DNA from: Natronomonas sp.
Lineage (GTDB): Archaea > Halobacteriota > Halobacteria > Halobacteriales > Haloarculaceae
Assembly: GCA_007121575.1 (NCBI GenBank)
Contig: SKKJ01000334.1
Location: 1 to 6,213, forward strand
Length of the DNA stretch: 6,213 nt
Reading direction: 5' to 3'
Below the pieces are notes generated by a model. The model worked only from the letters and a program-made list of their open reading frames with translations. It was not told where the DNA came from and did not search any database. Positions 1 through 5,527 of the stretch are shown piece by piece. A program made the position numbers and the translations under genes. Numbering within the stretch: the first letter of the stretch is position 1; each line of letters begins with the position of its first letter.

Positions 1-702
1 GAAGTTCGCCACGAACCGACTCTGTGGCCGTCGGTACAGCGTTTGCGGTTCGCCGACCTGTTCGAGTGTTCCGTTCGATAACACAGCTAACCGGTCGGAA
101 ACGGCGAGCGCCTCCGCTTGATCGTGGGTGACGTATACCGTCGTCACGTCGAGTTCGGACTGAATCGATTTGATCTCTCTTCGAAGCCGTTCTCTCAGCC
201 GAGCGTCGAGCGCGCTCATCGGTTCATCGAGCAAGAGCAGTTCGGGACCGGGAGCGAGCGCGCGAGCGAGCGCCACACGCTGCTTCTGTCCGCCCGAAAG
301 CTCCATCGGATCGCGCGTCTTGAAGCCACCGAGCCCGACCAACTCCAAAAGCTCCGTGACGCGTTCGTCGGCGGAAGCGTCGTCCGGTGGATCCGTGAAC
401 TTGAGGCCGTAGGCTACGTTTTCGGCGACGTTCATGTGCGGGAACAGGGCATAACTCTGAAACACGAGCCCGATCTCTCGGTCCTCCGGAGCGAGGTTCG
501 CGACCGATTCGCCGTCGAAGCGGACCGTCCCTTCGGTCGGTGATTCGAACCCGGCGAGCAGCCGCAGGGTGGTCGTTTTTCCGCACCCGGACGGTCCAAC
601 GAGCGTGAAAAATTCGCCGTCTTCGACGGTCATGCTCACGCTTTCGAGCGCCGTCGTCGCACCGTATCGCTTCGAAATACCGTCGAGTTCGACCTTCACC
701 AT
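1..702 (-). CDS. thiQ: ABC transporter ATP-binding protein, probable thiamine importer ATPase (3' part cut by window edge)
   Basis: Nucleotide-binding subunit expected to sit on the cytoplasmic face of the permease encoded just upstream and to hydrolyse ATP to drive import. The 234 codons present show every ABC signature in order: Walker A GPSGCGKTT at residues 36-44, Q-loop Gln82, signature LSGGQ at 135-139, Walker B LLLLDEP at 155-161, D-loop SALD at 163-166 and switch His193. The start ATG is preceded by GGAG at a 7-base spacing. The reading frame is still open at base 1, so the C-terminus is missing. The last residues present (PQTLYRRPQSRFVANF, 219-234) resemble the linker leading into the C-terminal regulatory/TOBE region of MalK/PotA/FbpC-type ATPases. 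E. coli ThiQ ends at about this length without such a region. The ABC ATPase call is certain. The thiamine assignment comes only from the two upstream genes; a generic iron, sulfate or polyamine-type ATPase would look the same. Confidence 0.9.
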   Translation of the reverse strand, partial: MVKVELDGISKRYGATTALESVSMTVEDGEFFTLVGPSGCGKTTTLRLLAGFESPTEGTVRFDGESVANLAPEDREIGLVFQSYALFPHMNVAENVAYGLKFTDPPDDASADERVTELLELVGLGGFKTRDPMELSGGQKQRVALARALAPGPELLLLDEPMSALDARLRERLRREIKSIQSELDVTTVYVTHDQAEALAVSDRLAVLSNGTLEQVGEPQTLYRRPQSRFVANF

Positions 703-709
703 CGGATCT

Positions 710-715
710 CTCCCC
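710..715 (-). promoter_or_regulatory. Ribosome binding site of the ABC ATPase gene
   Basis: On the minus strand the run GGGGAG lies upstream of the ATG at 702, with GGAG (713-710) separated from it by 7 bases. It matches the haloarchaeal 16S rRNA 3' end complement (GGAGGTGA). It fixes the start at 702 and suggests the ATPase is translated independently in the polycistronic message, not only by coupling to the permease that stops at 728. Confidence 0.6.
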
Positions 716-727
716 GTTCGCTCGCGA

Positions 728-2398
728 TCATTCGATCCCTCCGTACGCGCCGATTCGCTCGATCACAACGAAGCTCACGCTCGTCACGAGTAAAAGGACT
801 GACCCCATCGCGGTCGCCGGACCGAGCGTCCGGTCGGCGAGATACCGTTCGACGGCGACTGGCATCGTATACGCATCGCCGCCTTCGACGAGCACGACGG
901 TCGAACTGAACTCGCCGATGCTGATCGCGAAGGCGAACGCGCCACCCGCGGCGACCGCCGGCATGATGATCGGAAGCTCGATATCGATGAGCGCGCGCAC
1001 TCTCGATGCACCAAGCGAGCGGGCCGATTCGACGAGATGAGCGTCCATCGCCGAAAGCGCCGGCGAGACCGTTCGAACGACGAACGGATACGCACCAACC
1101 GCGTGTGCGGCGACGATCGCGGTCGCTCCCGTGACCTGCACTCGGTATCCAACGACGGTGACACCGAAGACGACTGTCTGAAGCAAACCGAGTCCAACGA
1201 TGATACCCGAAACCGCGAACGGAACCATCGCGAGCGTGCCGACGACGCGGGCAGAGAGGGTGTCTCGGGCCGTCATCAACGAAATCACGACACCCATCGG
1301 AACCGCGAGAGCGAGCGTTCCGACCGCGAAGACGAGTGAGTTTCGGATCGCGAGGTCCGGGCGCGTTCCGACGATCGCATCCCGGCGGGCAAACAGGAGC
1401 TCGTAGTATCGGAGCGTGAAGCTACCTCCACTCGTCACGCTCGCGATGAGCATCGAAACGATCGGTCCGACGAAGACGAACGCGATCACGACGGCATAGG
1501 CAGCGATCGCGAGCCGCTCGAGATTGAGCGTCAAAAAGAGCCGCTTGCGAGCGCGCAGCGTGAGTCCCCGCGTCGCGGCTTGGGCGGTCTCATACCGAAG
1601 GTACAGATACGTCAACCCGAGTGTGATCGCCGCTTCTAAAACGGCGAGGGCGGCCGCCTCACCGAGTCGAAGTGTTCTGATACGGTCGTAGAGCCACACC
1701 TCGACCGTCGCGAGTTGTAACCCGCCCAGCGCCAGGACGATCGGAAACGACATGAACGTGAAAATAAACACCAACAGCGCGCTCGTCAATACCGCCGGCA
1801 GTAACTGTGGGATGACGACATCAACGAATGCACGCCGTGGGGACGCACCGAGCGAACGCGCCGTTTCGACTGTTCGGGTGTCGACGTTTTCCCACGCGGC
1901 AGCGACGACTCGGACGACGAGCGGAGCGTTGTAAAACGCGTGCGCGAGAACGATGATCTGGAGCGTGAACATCAACTCGACGGTCGGGAGGCCGAACGCT
2001 GCGAGGGCGCGGTTCGGCGGGCCGTTCGTGCCGAACATCGCGGCGAAACCGACGGCGACCATGATCGAGGGCAAAACGAACGGAACGAGCGTCAGCGAGC
2101 GGATCGTCCGTCGACCGGGGAACTCATACCGGGCCAAGATGTACGCGCCCGGCAGTCCCAACGCGAGACTCAACAGTGTCGAGAGGGCGGCCTGATACGC
2201 GGTGAAGCCGAACAGGTCCCAGTAGAACGGGTCGGTGACGATCGTTCGGATCGGATCGAGACTCGGCGAGCCGTCGACGAAGACGGCGGCGGCGAGCACG
2301 CTCGCAACCGGATAATACAGCATGACGACGAGCAGCACTGCCGTCACGAAACCGGCGAGCAAAAGCGGTGTCTCGGTTCGCCGATACCGGATATCCAT
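728..2398 (-). CDS. thiP: ABC transporter permease, ThiP-like with two fused permease domains
   Basis: Integral membrane subunit of a type I ABC importer. The 556-residue protein contains two binding-protein-dependent permease domains in one chain, as in ThiP (E. coli about 536 residues) and FbpB, so one polypeptide can supply both halves of the channel. Each half has about six hydrophobic segments; the first half starts at about residues 12-40 and the second at about 295-320. Each half carries an EAA coupling loop: VETARSLGAS near 177-186, followed by a conserved IPQLLPA, and VESARSLGAS near 456-465, followed by ELPIIMPA. These loops contact the ATPase. The start ATG directly abuts the stop of the binding-protein gene (TAGATG), and GGAG lies 4 bases upstream inside that gene, so translation is probably coupled. 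The ATPase gene follows after 25 bases. Thiamine specificity is inferred from the neighbouring ThiB-like protein; iron(III) permeases of the FbpB type share this architecture. Confidence 0.88.
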   Translation of the reverse strand: MDIRYRRTETPLLLAGFVTAVLLVVMLYYPVASVLAAAVFVDGSPSLDPIRTIVTDPFYWDLFGFTAYQAALSTLLSLALGLPGAYILARYEFPGRRTIRSLTLVPFVLPSIMVAVGFAAMFGTNGPPNRALAAFGLPTVELMFTLQIIVLAHAFYNAPLVVRVVAAAWENVDTRTVETARSLGASPRRAFVDVVIPQLLPAVLTSALLVFIFTFMSFPIVLALGGLQLATVEVWLYDRIRTLRLGEAAALAVLEAAITLGLTYLYLRYETAQAATRGLTLRARKRLFLTLNLERLAIAAYAVVIAFVFVGPIVSMLIASVTSGGSFTLRYYELLFARRDAIVGTRPDLAIRNSLVFAVGTLALAVPMGVVISLMTARDTLSARVVGTLAMVPFAVSGIIVGLGLLQTVVFGVTVVGYRVQVTGATAIVAAHAVGAYPFVVRTVSPALSAMDAHLVESARSLGASRVRALIDIELPIIMPAVAAGGAFAFAISIGEFSSTVVLVEGGDAYTMPVAVERYLADRTLGPATAMGSVLLLVTSVSFVVIERIGAYGGIE

Positions 2399-3427
2399 CT
2401 AGCTCCGGATTTGTCGAGCCCAGTCTTCAACCCATCCCTCGAGGTTACCGAGGAGGTCGTCGTATCCGAACGTGACCGGCTCCGGCGGCACGTGGGCTAA
2501 CGAGTCGAACTCCTCATCGAGTTCGGCGTCATCGACGGCCGGGAACTGGACGTTCCGCTCGGCGATGCCACCTTGGATGTCCGGCCGGAGCATGAACTCC
2601 ATGAGGTCGCGAGCCGCTTCCGGTTCGGGCGCATCGCTAAAGCGGGCCATCCCTTCCGGTTGGGCGTAGCCCTGATCGTTCAAAAAGCCGATCTGGTGGC
2701 GCGGGACGTCGCCGTTGAACACCTGGTCCGTCGAGTACGAAACCACGATATCTCGCTCTTCGGCGAGATAGGCGTTGTACGCGTCGTTCCACGATCCCAA
2801 CACTCTGACGCCGTTGTCCTGTAGGTCTGCCCAGTAGTCGAGATAGCCCGACTCGCCGAACTCGTGGATCGTCCACAACAAGAAGGCGAGCCCCGGATCA
2901 GACTGTTGTGCGTTCTGTGTGAGGAGCTGATCCTCGGTCGCGGGATCGGTGAGGTCATCGAACGTCTCCGGTTCGACCGAGCGCTCGTCGTAGACGAGGC
3001 TGATGTACCCGGTATCGTACGGCACCGCCCGTCCTTCGGGGTCGATTCGAAGCTCATCGCGAATCCGGTCCGAGCGTTCGAGTTCACCGTCGAGTGCGTC
3101 GAAGAGCGGGACATCGAGTTGTTCATCGATCCGAATGAGCTCGTCGACGTTGAGCCCCACAAAGAGATCGACGTTGATCTCGGCGTCCTGTTGGGCACGT
3201 TGTATATACTGATTGATCCCTCCACTGGGCGTTTCGAACTCAAGTGTGACATCGTACTCGGCCTCGAATTCCTCTTTGAGCCACGGTCCGACCGGATCTT
3301 CGCCATCGACGAACGAGTCGTAGGTCGCGAGGGTAATCGTCGAGTCCTCGATGATGCTTCCCGCCGTGCATCCGGAGAGTGCAGTGAGTGCGCCTCCAGC
3401 ACCGACAATAAACGTACGTCGCTTCAT
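2399..3427 (-). CDS. thiB: Thiamine ABC transporter substrate-binding lipoprotein (ThiB/TbpA family)
   Basis: Extracytoplasmic binding protein that should capture thiamine (or its phosphates) and deliver it to the permease. Residues 1-20 form a twin-arginine lipoprotein signal: KRRTF at 2-6, a short hydrophobic stretch, and the lipobox LSGC with the lipid-bearing Cys20, so the protein is probably Tat-exported and membrane-anchored. The rest matches E. coli TbpA along its length as I recall it: TYDSF at 35-39, DLFVGLN at 87-93, VPYDTGYISLVYD at 135-147, SDPGLAFLLW at 176-185, a segment of WNDAYNAYL plus DIVVSYST at 213-233, FPAV at 295-298 and WVEDWARQIRS at the C-terminus. The 342 residues agree with about 327 in E. 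coli plus a longer leader. It is the first gene of the operon. No good ribosome site precedes the ATG, so a leaderless or nearly leaderless transcript is plausible. Two thiamine contacts of E. coli TbpA, Asp59 and Trp280, appear as Gly69 and Val293, so the ligand may be a thiamine relative. Confidence 0.85.
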   Translation of the reverse strand: MKRRTFIVGAGGALTALSGCTAGSIIEDSTITLATYDSFVDGEDPVGPWLKEEFEAEYDVTLEFETPSGGINQYIQRAQQDAEINVDLFVGLNVDELIRIDEQLDVPLFDALDGELERSDRIRDELRIDPEGRAVPYDTGYISLVYDERSVEPETFDDLTDPATEDQLLTQNAQQSDPGLAFLLWTIHEFGESGYLDYWADLQDNGVRVLGSWNDAYNAYLAEERDIVVSYSTDQVFNGDVPRHQIGFLNDQGYAQPEGMARFSDAPEPEAARDLMEFMLRPDIQGGIAERNVQFPAVDDAELDEEFDSLAHVPPEPVTFGYDDLLGNLEGWVEDWARQIRS

Positions 3428-3476
3428 TACTGCGTTGTTATACTGGGTGATACGTAAGCGTCCCGATCGGTTGATT

Positions 3477-3485
3477 GTATATAAG
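3477..3485. promoter_or_regulatory. Self-complementary TATA element in the divergent thiB / AI-2E-family region
   Basis: GTATATAAG on the plus strand reads CTTATATAC on the minus strand, so the element can act as a haloarchaeal TATA box in either direction. Facing right, a start about 26 bases downstream (near 3508) would give the membrane-protein gene a leader of about 34 bases that includes GGTGA at 3528-3532, a plausible ribosome site 9 bases from its ATG. Facing left, a start near 3454 would give thiB a leader of about 27 bases with no ribosome site. Weaker alternatives exist for leaderless transcripts: TTACGTAT (3457-3450, minus) is centred 26-27 bases from the thiB ATG, and TTTTGAA (3514-3520, plus) about 25 bases from the other ATG. 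Which is used cannot be decided from sequence. Confidence 0.5.
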
Positions 3486-3511
3486 CGACTCGACGTACTC
3501 GAAGCACAAAC

Positions 3512-3535
3512 GGTTTTGAACCCACCGGGTGAACC
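3512..3535. repeat. Imperfect inverted repeat with a TGAACC direct repeat upstream of the AI-2E-family gene
   Basis: The outer arms GGTT (3512-3515) and AACC (3532-3535) pair, as do the inner arms ACCC (3520-3523) and GGGT (3527-3530) around a 3-base loop, leaving an asymmetric internal bulge. The same stretch contains TGAACC twice (3517-3522 and 3530-3535) with a 13-base period, and a second small palindrome GGTT-TTG-AACC (3512-3522). It lies just 5' of the ATG and includes the GGTGA ribosome site. It could be an operator or a weak RNA hairpin hiding that site, or it could be chance. Confidence 0.3.
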
Positions 3536-3541
3536 GGAGCC

Positions 3542-4540
3542 ATGTCATCGCTTCGTCACCGCCGATACGTTCTCGCCGGCTTGTTGGTGGCAGTGGCTGT
3601 ACTCGCGGCCGTCGTTCTTTGGGACGTCGTAAAAACGGTGTTTTTCGCGGTTACCGTTGCATACGTGTTGTATCCGCTTCGACAGCGTCTCGTTACTCAA
3701 GGCATTCCGCGTCGAGTCGCGAGCGCCCTCGTGACGACGGCGGCGTTTCTCGCTGTCATCGTCCTCCTGACGCCGATCGCGCTTACACTGTTTCAACGCC
3801 GTGGTGCGATCGTCGAATTACTTAGCGACCTGCCGGCGGAACTGCCGGTCGAACTGTTCGGATTCGTTTTTACGATCGAACTCGGTTCGGTCGTCGACTC
3901 GACGGTCGCCGCGTTACGATCGGTGGCGATCACGGTCGCTGCGGAGGCGATCTTCATCGTGTTACAGTTTGCGATGTTCGTGCTCATCCTCTATGGATTG
4001 TTGCTACGGCCGAGAGCAGTGGGACAGGCCGCGTTCAAGATCACGCCACCGATGTATCACGACGTGCTCAGAGCACTTCACGAGCGCGTCGCTGGAACGC
4101 TGTATGCACTCTATGTTATTCAAGCCGCAACGGCTGTCGTCACGTTTCCGATCGCACTCGTCGTGTTTTACGTTCTCGGCTATCCCGATATCTTCGTTCT
4201 CGCAGTCGCCTCTTCGATTCTGCAATTCTTCCCAATCGTCGGTCCCGGGATGCTCGCCGTTGGCCTTGCGGGCTATGATTTACTCATCGGAAACCCACAA
4301 CGCGCGCTCGGGATCATCATCCTCGGCCCGGCGCTTATCGGGCTGTTACCCGATATCCTCATTCGTCCTCGGATGGCGTCACACCAGGCAAAGCTCCCCG
4401 CGAGCCTCTATTTCGTCGGCTTCGTCGGCGGCGTGTTGACCGTCGGTGTAATCGGCATTATCGCCGGCCCGCTCGTCGTCGCACTTCTCGTCGAAGTCAT
4501 CGATCTGCTCGGCGACCGAAACAACGAGACGGCTGTGTAA
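3542..4540 (+). CDS. AI-2E family transporter (PerM/UPF0118-type membrane protein)
   Basis: Polytopic membrane protein of 332 residues, close to the usual 330-370 for the family. Hydrophobic segments lie at about 9-27, 32-45, 61-85, 128-155, 188-213, 215-235, 237-268 and 286-319, with the typical hydrophilic loop near 86-127 between the third and fourth. The C-terminal half carries the family's recognisable blocks: a helix followed by FFPIVGPGMLAVG (229-241), GIIILGPALIGLLPDILIRP (257-276), and a late GGVLTVGVIGIIAGPLVVALL (296-316). The start ATG has GGTGA 9 bases upstream and GGAG at only 2 bases. The family name comes from E. coli TqsA (YdgG), which exports autoinducer-2. Some halophilic bacterial members have been reported as sodium/proton antiporters, so the substrate here is unknown and the name should not be taken as evidence of quorum sensing. 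It is transcribed divergently from the thiB operon and converges on htpX. Confidence 0.85.
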   Translation: MSSLRHRRYVLAGLLVAVAVLAAVVLWDVVKTVFFAVTVAYVLYPLRQRLVTQGIPRRVASALVTTAAFLAVIVLLTPIALTLFQRRGAIVELLSDLPAELPVELFGFVFTIELGSVVDSTVAALRSVAITVAAEAIFIVLQFAMFVLILYGLLLRPRAVGQAAFKITPPMYHDVLRALHERVAGTLYALYVIQAATAVVTFPIALVVFYVLGYPDIFVLAVASSILQFFPIVGPGMLAVGLAGYDLLIGNPQRALGIIILGPALIGLLPDILIRPRMASHQAKLPASLYFVGFVGGVLTVGVIGIIAGPLVVALLVEVIDLLGDRNNETAV

Positions 4541-4549
4541 AAGGGCCCC
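4539..4549 (-). terminator. Possible weak terminator at the convergent htpX / AI-2E-family 3' ends
   Basis: The two stop codons are 8 bases apart (4541-4548). Read on the minus strand after the htpX stop, the GGGGCCC palindrome is followed at once by TTTT (4542-4539). Archaeal termination depends mainly on T-runs, so this may act as a short terminator for htpX. No comparable T-run follows the plus-strand gene, whose transcript probably extends into htpX antisense. The signal is minimal. Confidence 0.2.
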
Positions 4550-5415
4550 TACCGTTCGATCTCTCGCTCGAGTTCGCGAAGCTTCTCGATCCGCTTTTCG
4601 GTTGGCGGATGCGTCGATGCGATTTTGCCGATGAATCCTCGAGTGATCGGGATGATGAAGAACGCGTTCATCTCCGCTTGCTCGCGCAGATCTCGTTCGG
4701 GTATCTGATCCATTCGCCCGGAGATCTTCATAAGCGCCGTCGCGAGCGCCGACGGATTGCCGGTGATCATCGCGGCACCGCGGTCGGCGGAGTACTCCCG
4801 ATATCGGCTGAGCGCGCGGATGAGCAGAAACGAGATCACCCACACGAGCAGCGAGACGACGATCGCGACGATGAGCGGCGCTTGGTTTCGTCCGCGGCCA
4901 CCGAAGAGCCAGCCCCATCGGACGATGAGGAACGCGATCGTCGACAGAAACGATGCGATCGTCATCACGGCTACGTCGCGGTTTTTGATGTGGGCGAGTT
5001 CGTGGGCTAACACCCCCTCCAGTTCGTCGTCGTTGAGGGTATCGAGGATTCCGGTCGTCACACAGACCGCCGCGTTCGACGGAGAGCGCCCCGTCGCGAA
5101 GGCGTTCGGGGTCCGGTTATTCGCGACGGCGACCGTCGGTTTCGGGAGGTCTGCTTGCTGACAGAGCCGCGATATCTGTGCGTGCAGTTTGGGATATTCT
5201 TCCTCGGAGACCGTCTTCGCGCCCATCGAACGGAGCGCGAGCTTGTCACTGAAAAAGAACTGAACGATTGAAAATGCCCCGAGCATGACCGCTGCGAACA
5301 GCAGATTGTTGAAATACAGCGTCAGGATGCCGATAAAGACCAGATAGAGGGCGAAGAGTAAAAACATCGTAAACCCCATGCGGGCTCGAAGCCCCCAGTC
5401 GGTTTGCCATTGCAT
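4549..5415 (-). CDS. htpX: Membrane-bound zinc metalloprotease HtpX (peptidase family M48B)
   Basis: Integral membrane endoprotease that degrades misfolded or damaged membrane proteins; in bacteria it works alongside FtsH. The 288 residues match the family length. The zinc site is complete: HELAH at 138-142 supplies His138, His142 and catalytic Glu139, and Glu207 in REYSAD (206-211) is the expected third ligand. Hydrophobic segments at about 14-34, 36-55, 150-170 and 180-200 give the usual four-helix layout with the active site facing the cytoplasm. The conserved NAFATGR (104-110) and C-terminal STHPPTEKRIEKL (267-279) are present. The ATG at 5415 gives the N-terminus MQWQTDWGLRARM, typical of haloarchaeal HtpX. 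GGAGG lies just 2 bases upstream, too close for a normal ribosome site, whereas a TATA box 27 bases upstream fits leaderless transcription. The gene is monocistronic here, divergent from dapD and convergent with the AI-2E-family gene. Confidence 0.95.
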   Translation of the reverse strand: MQWQTDWGLRARMGFTMFLLFALYLVFIGILTLYFNNLLFAAVMLGAFSIVQFFFSDKLALRSMGAKTVSEEEYPKLHAQISRLCQQADLPKPTVAVANNRTPNAFATGRSPSNAAVCVTTGILDTLNDDELEGVLAHELAHIKNRDVAVMTIASFLSTIAFLIVRWGWLFGGRGRNQAPLIVAIVVSLLVWVISFLLIRALSRYREYSADRGAAMITGNPSALATALMKISGRMDQIPERDLREQAEMNAFFIIPITRGFIGKIASTHPPTEKRIEKLRELEREIER

Positions 5416-5527
5416 ATCCTCCGTTTCGGATCGAACGAATAAAAAGTGTCTCAGTTACGTTCGCGTCTCGATATCGATCGAAGCGATTCCAACAGAGCCA
5501 AGTCGATCGTTTCCGTCCGTTCGCGCA
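5416..5527. other. Divergent intergenic region htpX / dapD
   Basis: This 112-base region must hold the promoters of both genes. Apart from the htpX TATA box there is only a weak candidate for dapD, the CGATATCGATCG stretch at 5469-5480, which would place a start near 5499 and a leader of about 29 bases. The plus-strand face of the htpX T-run (AATAAAAAG, 5438-5446) could instead serve dapD with a longer leader of about 58 bases. No strong hairpin or long repeat is visible. Confidence 0.45.
5439..5446 (-). promoter_or_regulatory. htpX: TATA box of htpX
   Basis: CTTTTTAT on the minus strand is the only clear T/A-rich element in the 112-base gap between htpX and dapD. Its centre, near 5442, is about 27 bases from the A of the htpX ATG at 5415. 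With the usual archaeal spacing of 25-28 bases, transcription would begin at or within a few bases of the start codon, giving a leaderless mRNA. Confidence 0.6.

Noticed and set aside
703..727. Possible separate promoter or terminator between thiP and the ATPase gene
   Set aside because: Only 25 bases, with a ribosome site but no T-run or TATA box; best read as an intra-operon spacer.
1940..2500. 186-codon ORF on the plus strand opposite the 5' part of thiP and the thiB/thiP junction
   Set aside because: Very high Arg/Glu/Asp content from antisense reading of membrane-segment codons; no homology recognised and the opposite gene is certain.
2680..3408. 242-codon antisense-frame ORF on the minus strand inside thiB, rich in Ser and Arg
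   Set aside because: It overlaps the well-supported thiB in another frame, has biased Ser/Arg/Thr composition typical of an out-of-frame reading of GC-rich DNA, and shows no recognisable domain.
2864..3457. 197-codon ORF on the plus strand opposite thiB
   Set aside because: Its residues mirror the opposite strand of thiB codons; it has no ribosome site, no family resemblance, and runs into the divergent promoter region.
3428..3476. TPP riboswitch upstream of thiB
   Set aside because: The available leader is at most about 50 bases, shorter than a TPP aptamer (about 100 bases), and the conserved CUGAGA core is not present there.
3801..4439. 212-codon ORF on the plus strand inside the AI-2E-family gene
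   Set aside because: Shifted frame of a membrane protein gene; composition is dominated by Ser, Arg and Cys, with no motif. A shadow of the real frame.
4379..4918. 179-codon minus-strand ORF spanning the AI-2E-family 3' end and htpX
   Set aside because: It crosses two real genes in another frame and matches nothing recognisable.
5444..5456. CTGAGA-like string (minus strand, near 5454-5449), which recalls the TPP aptamer core
   Set aside because: It lies upstream of the htpX TATA box, so it is not in the transcript, and the rest of the aptamer is absent.
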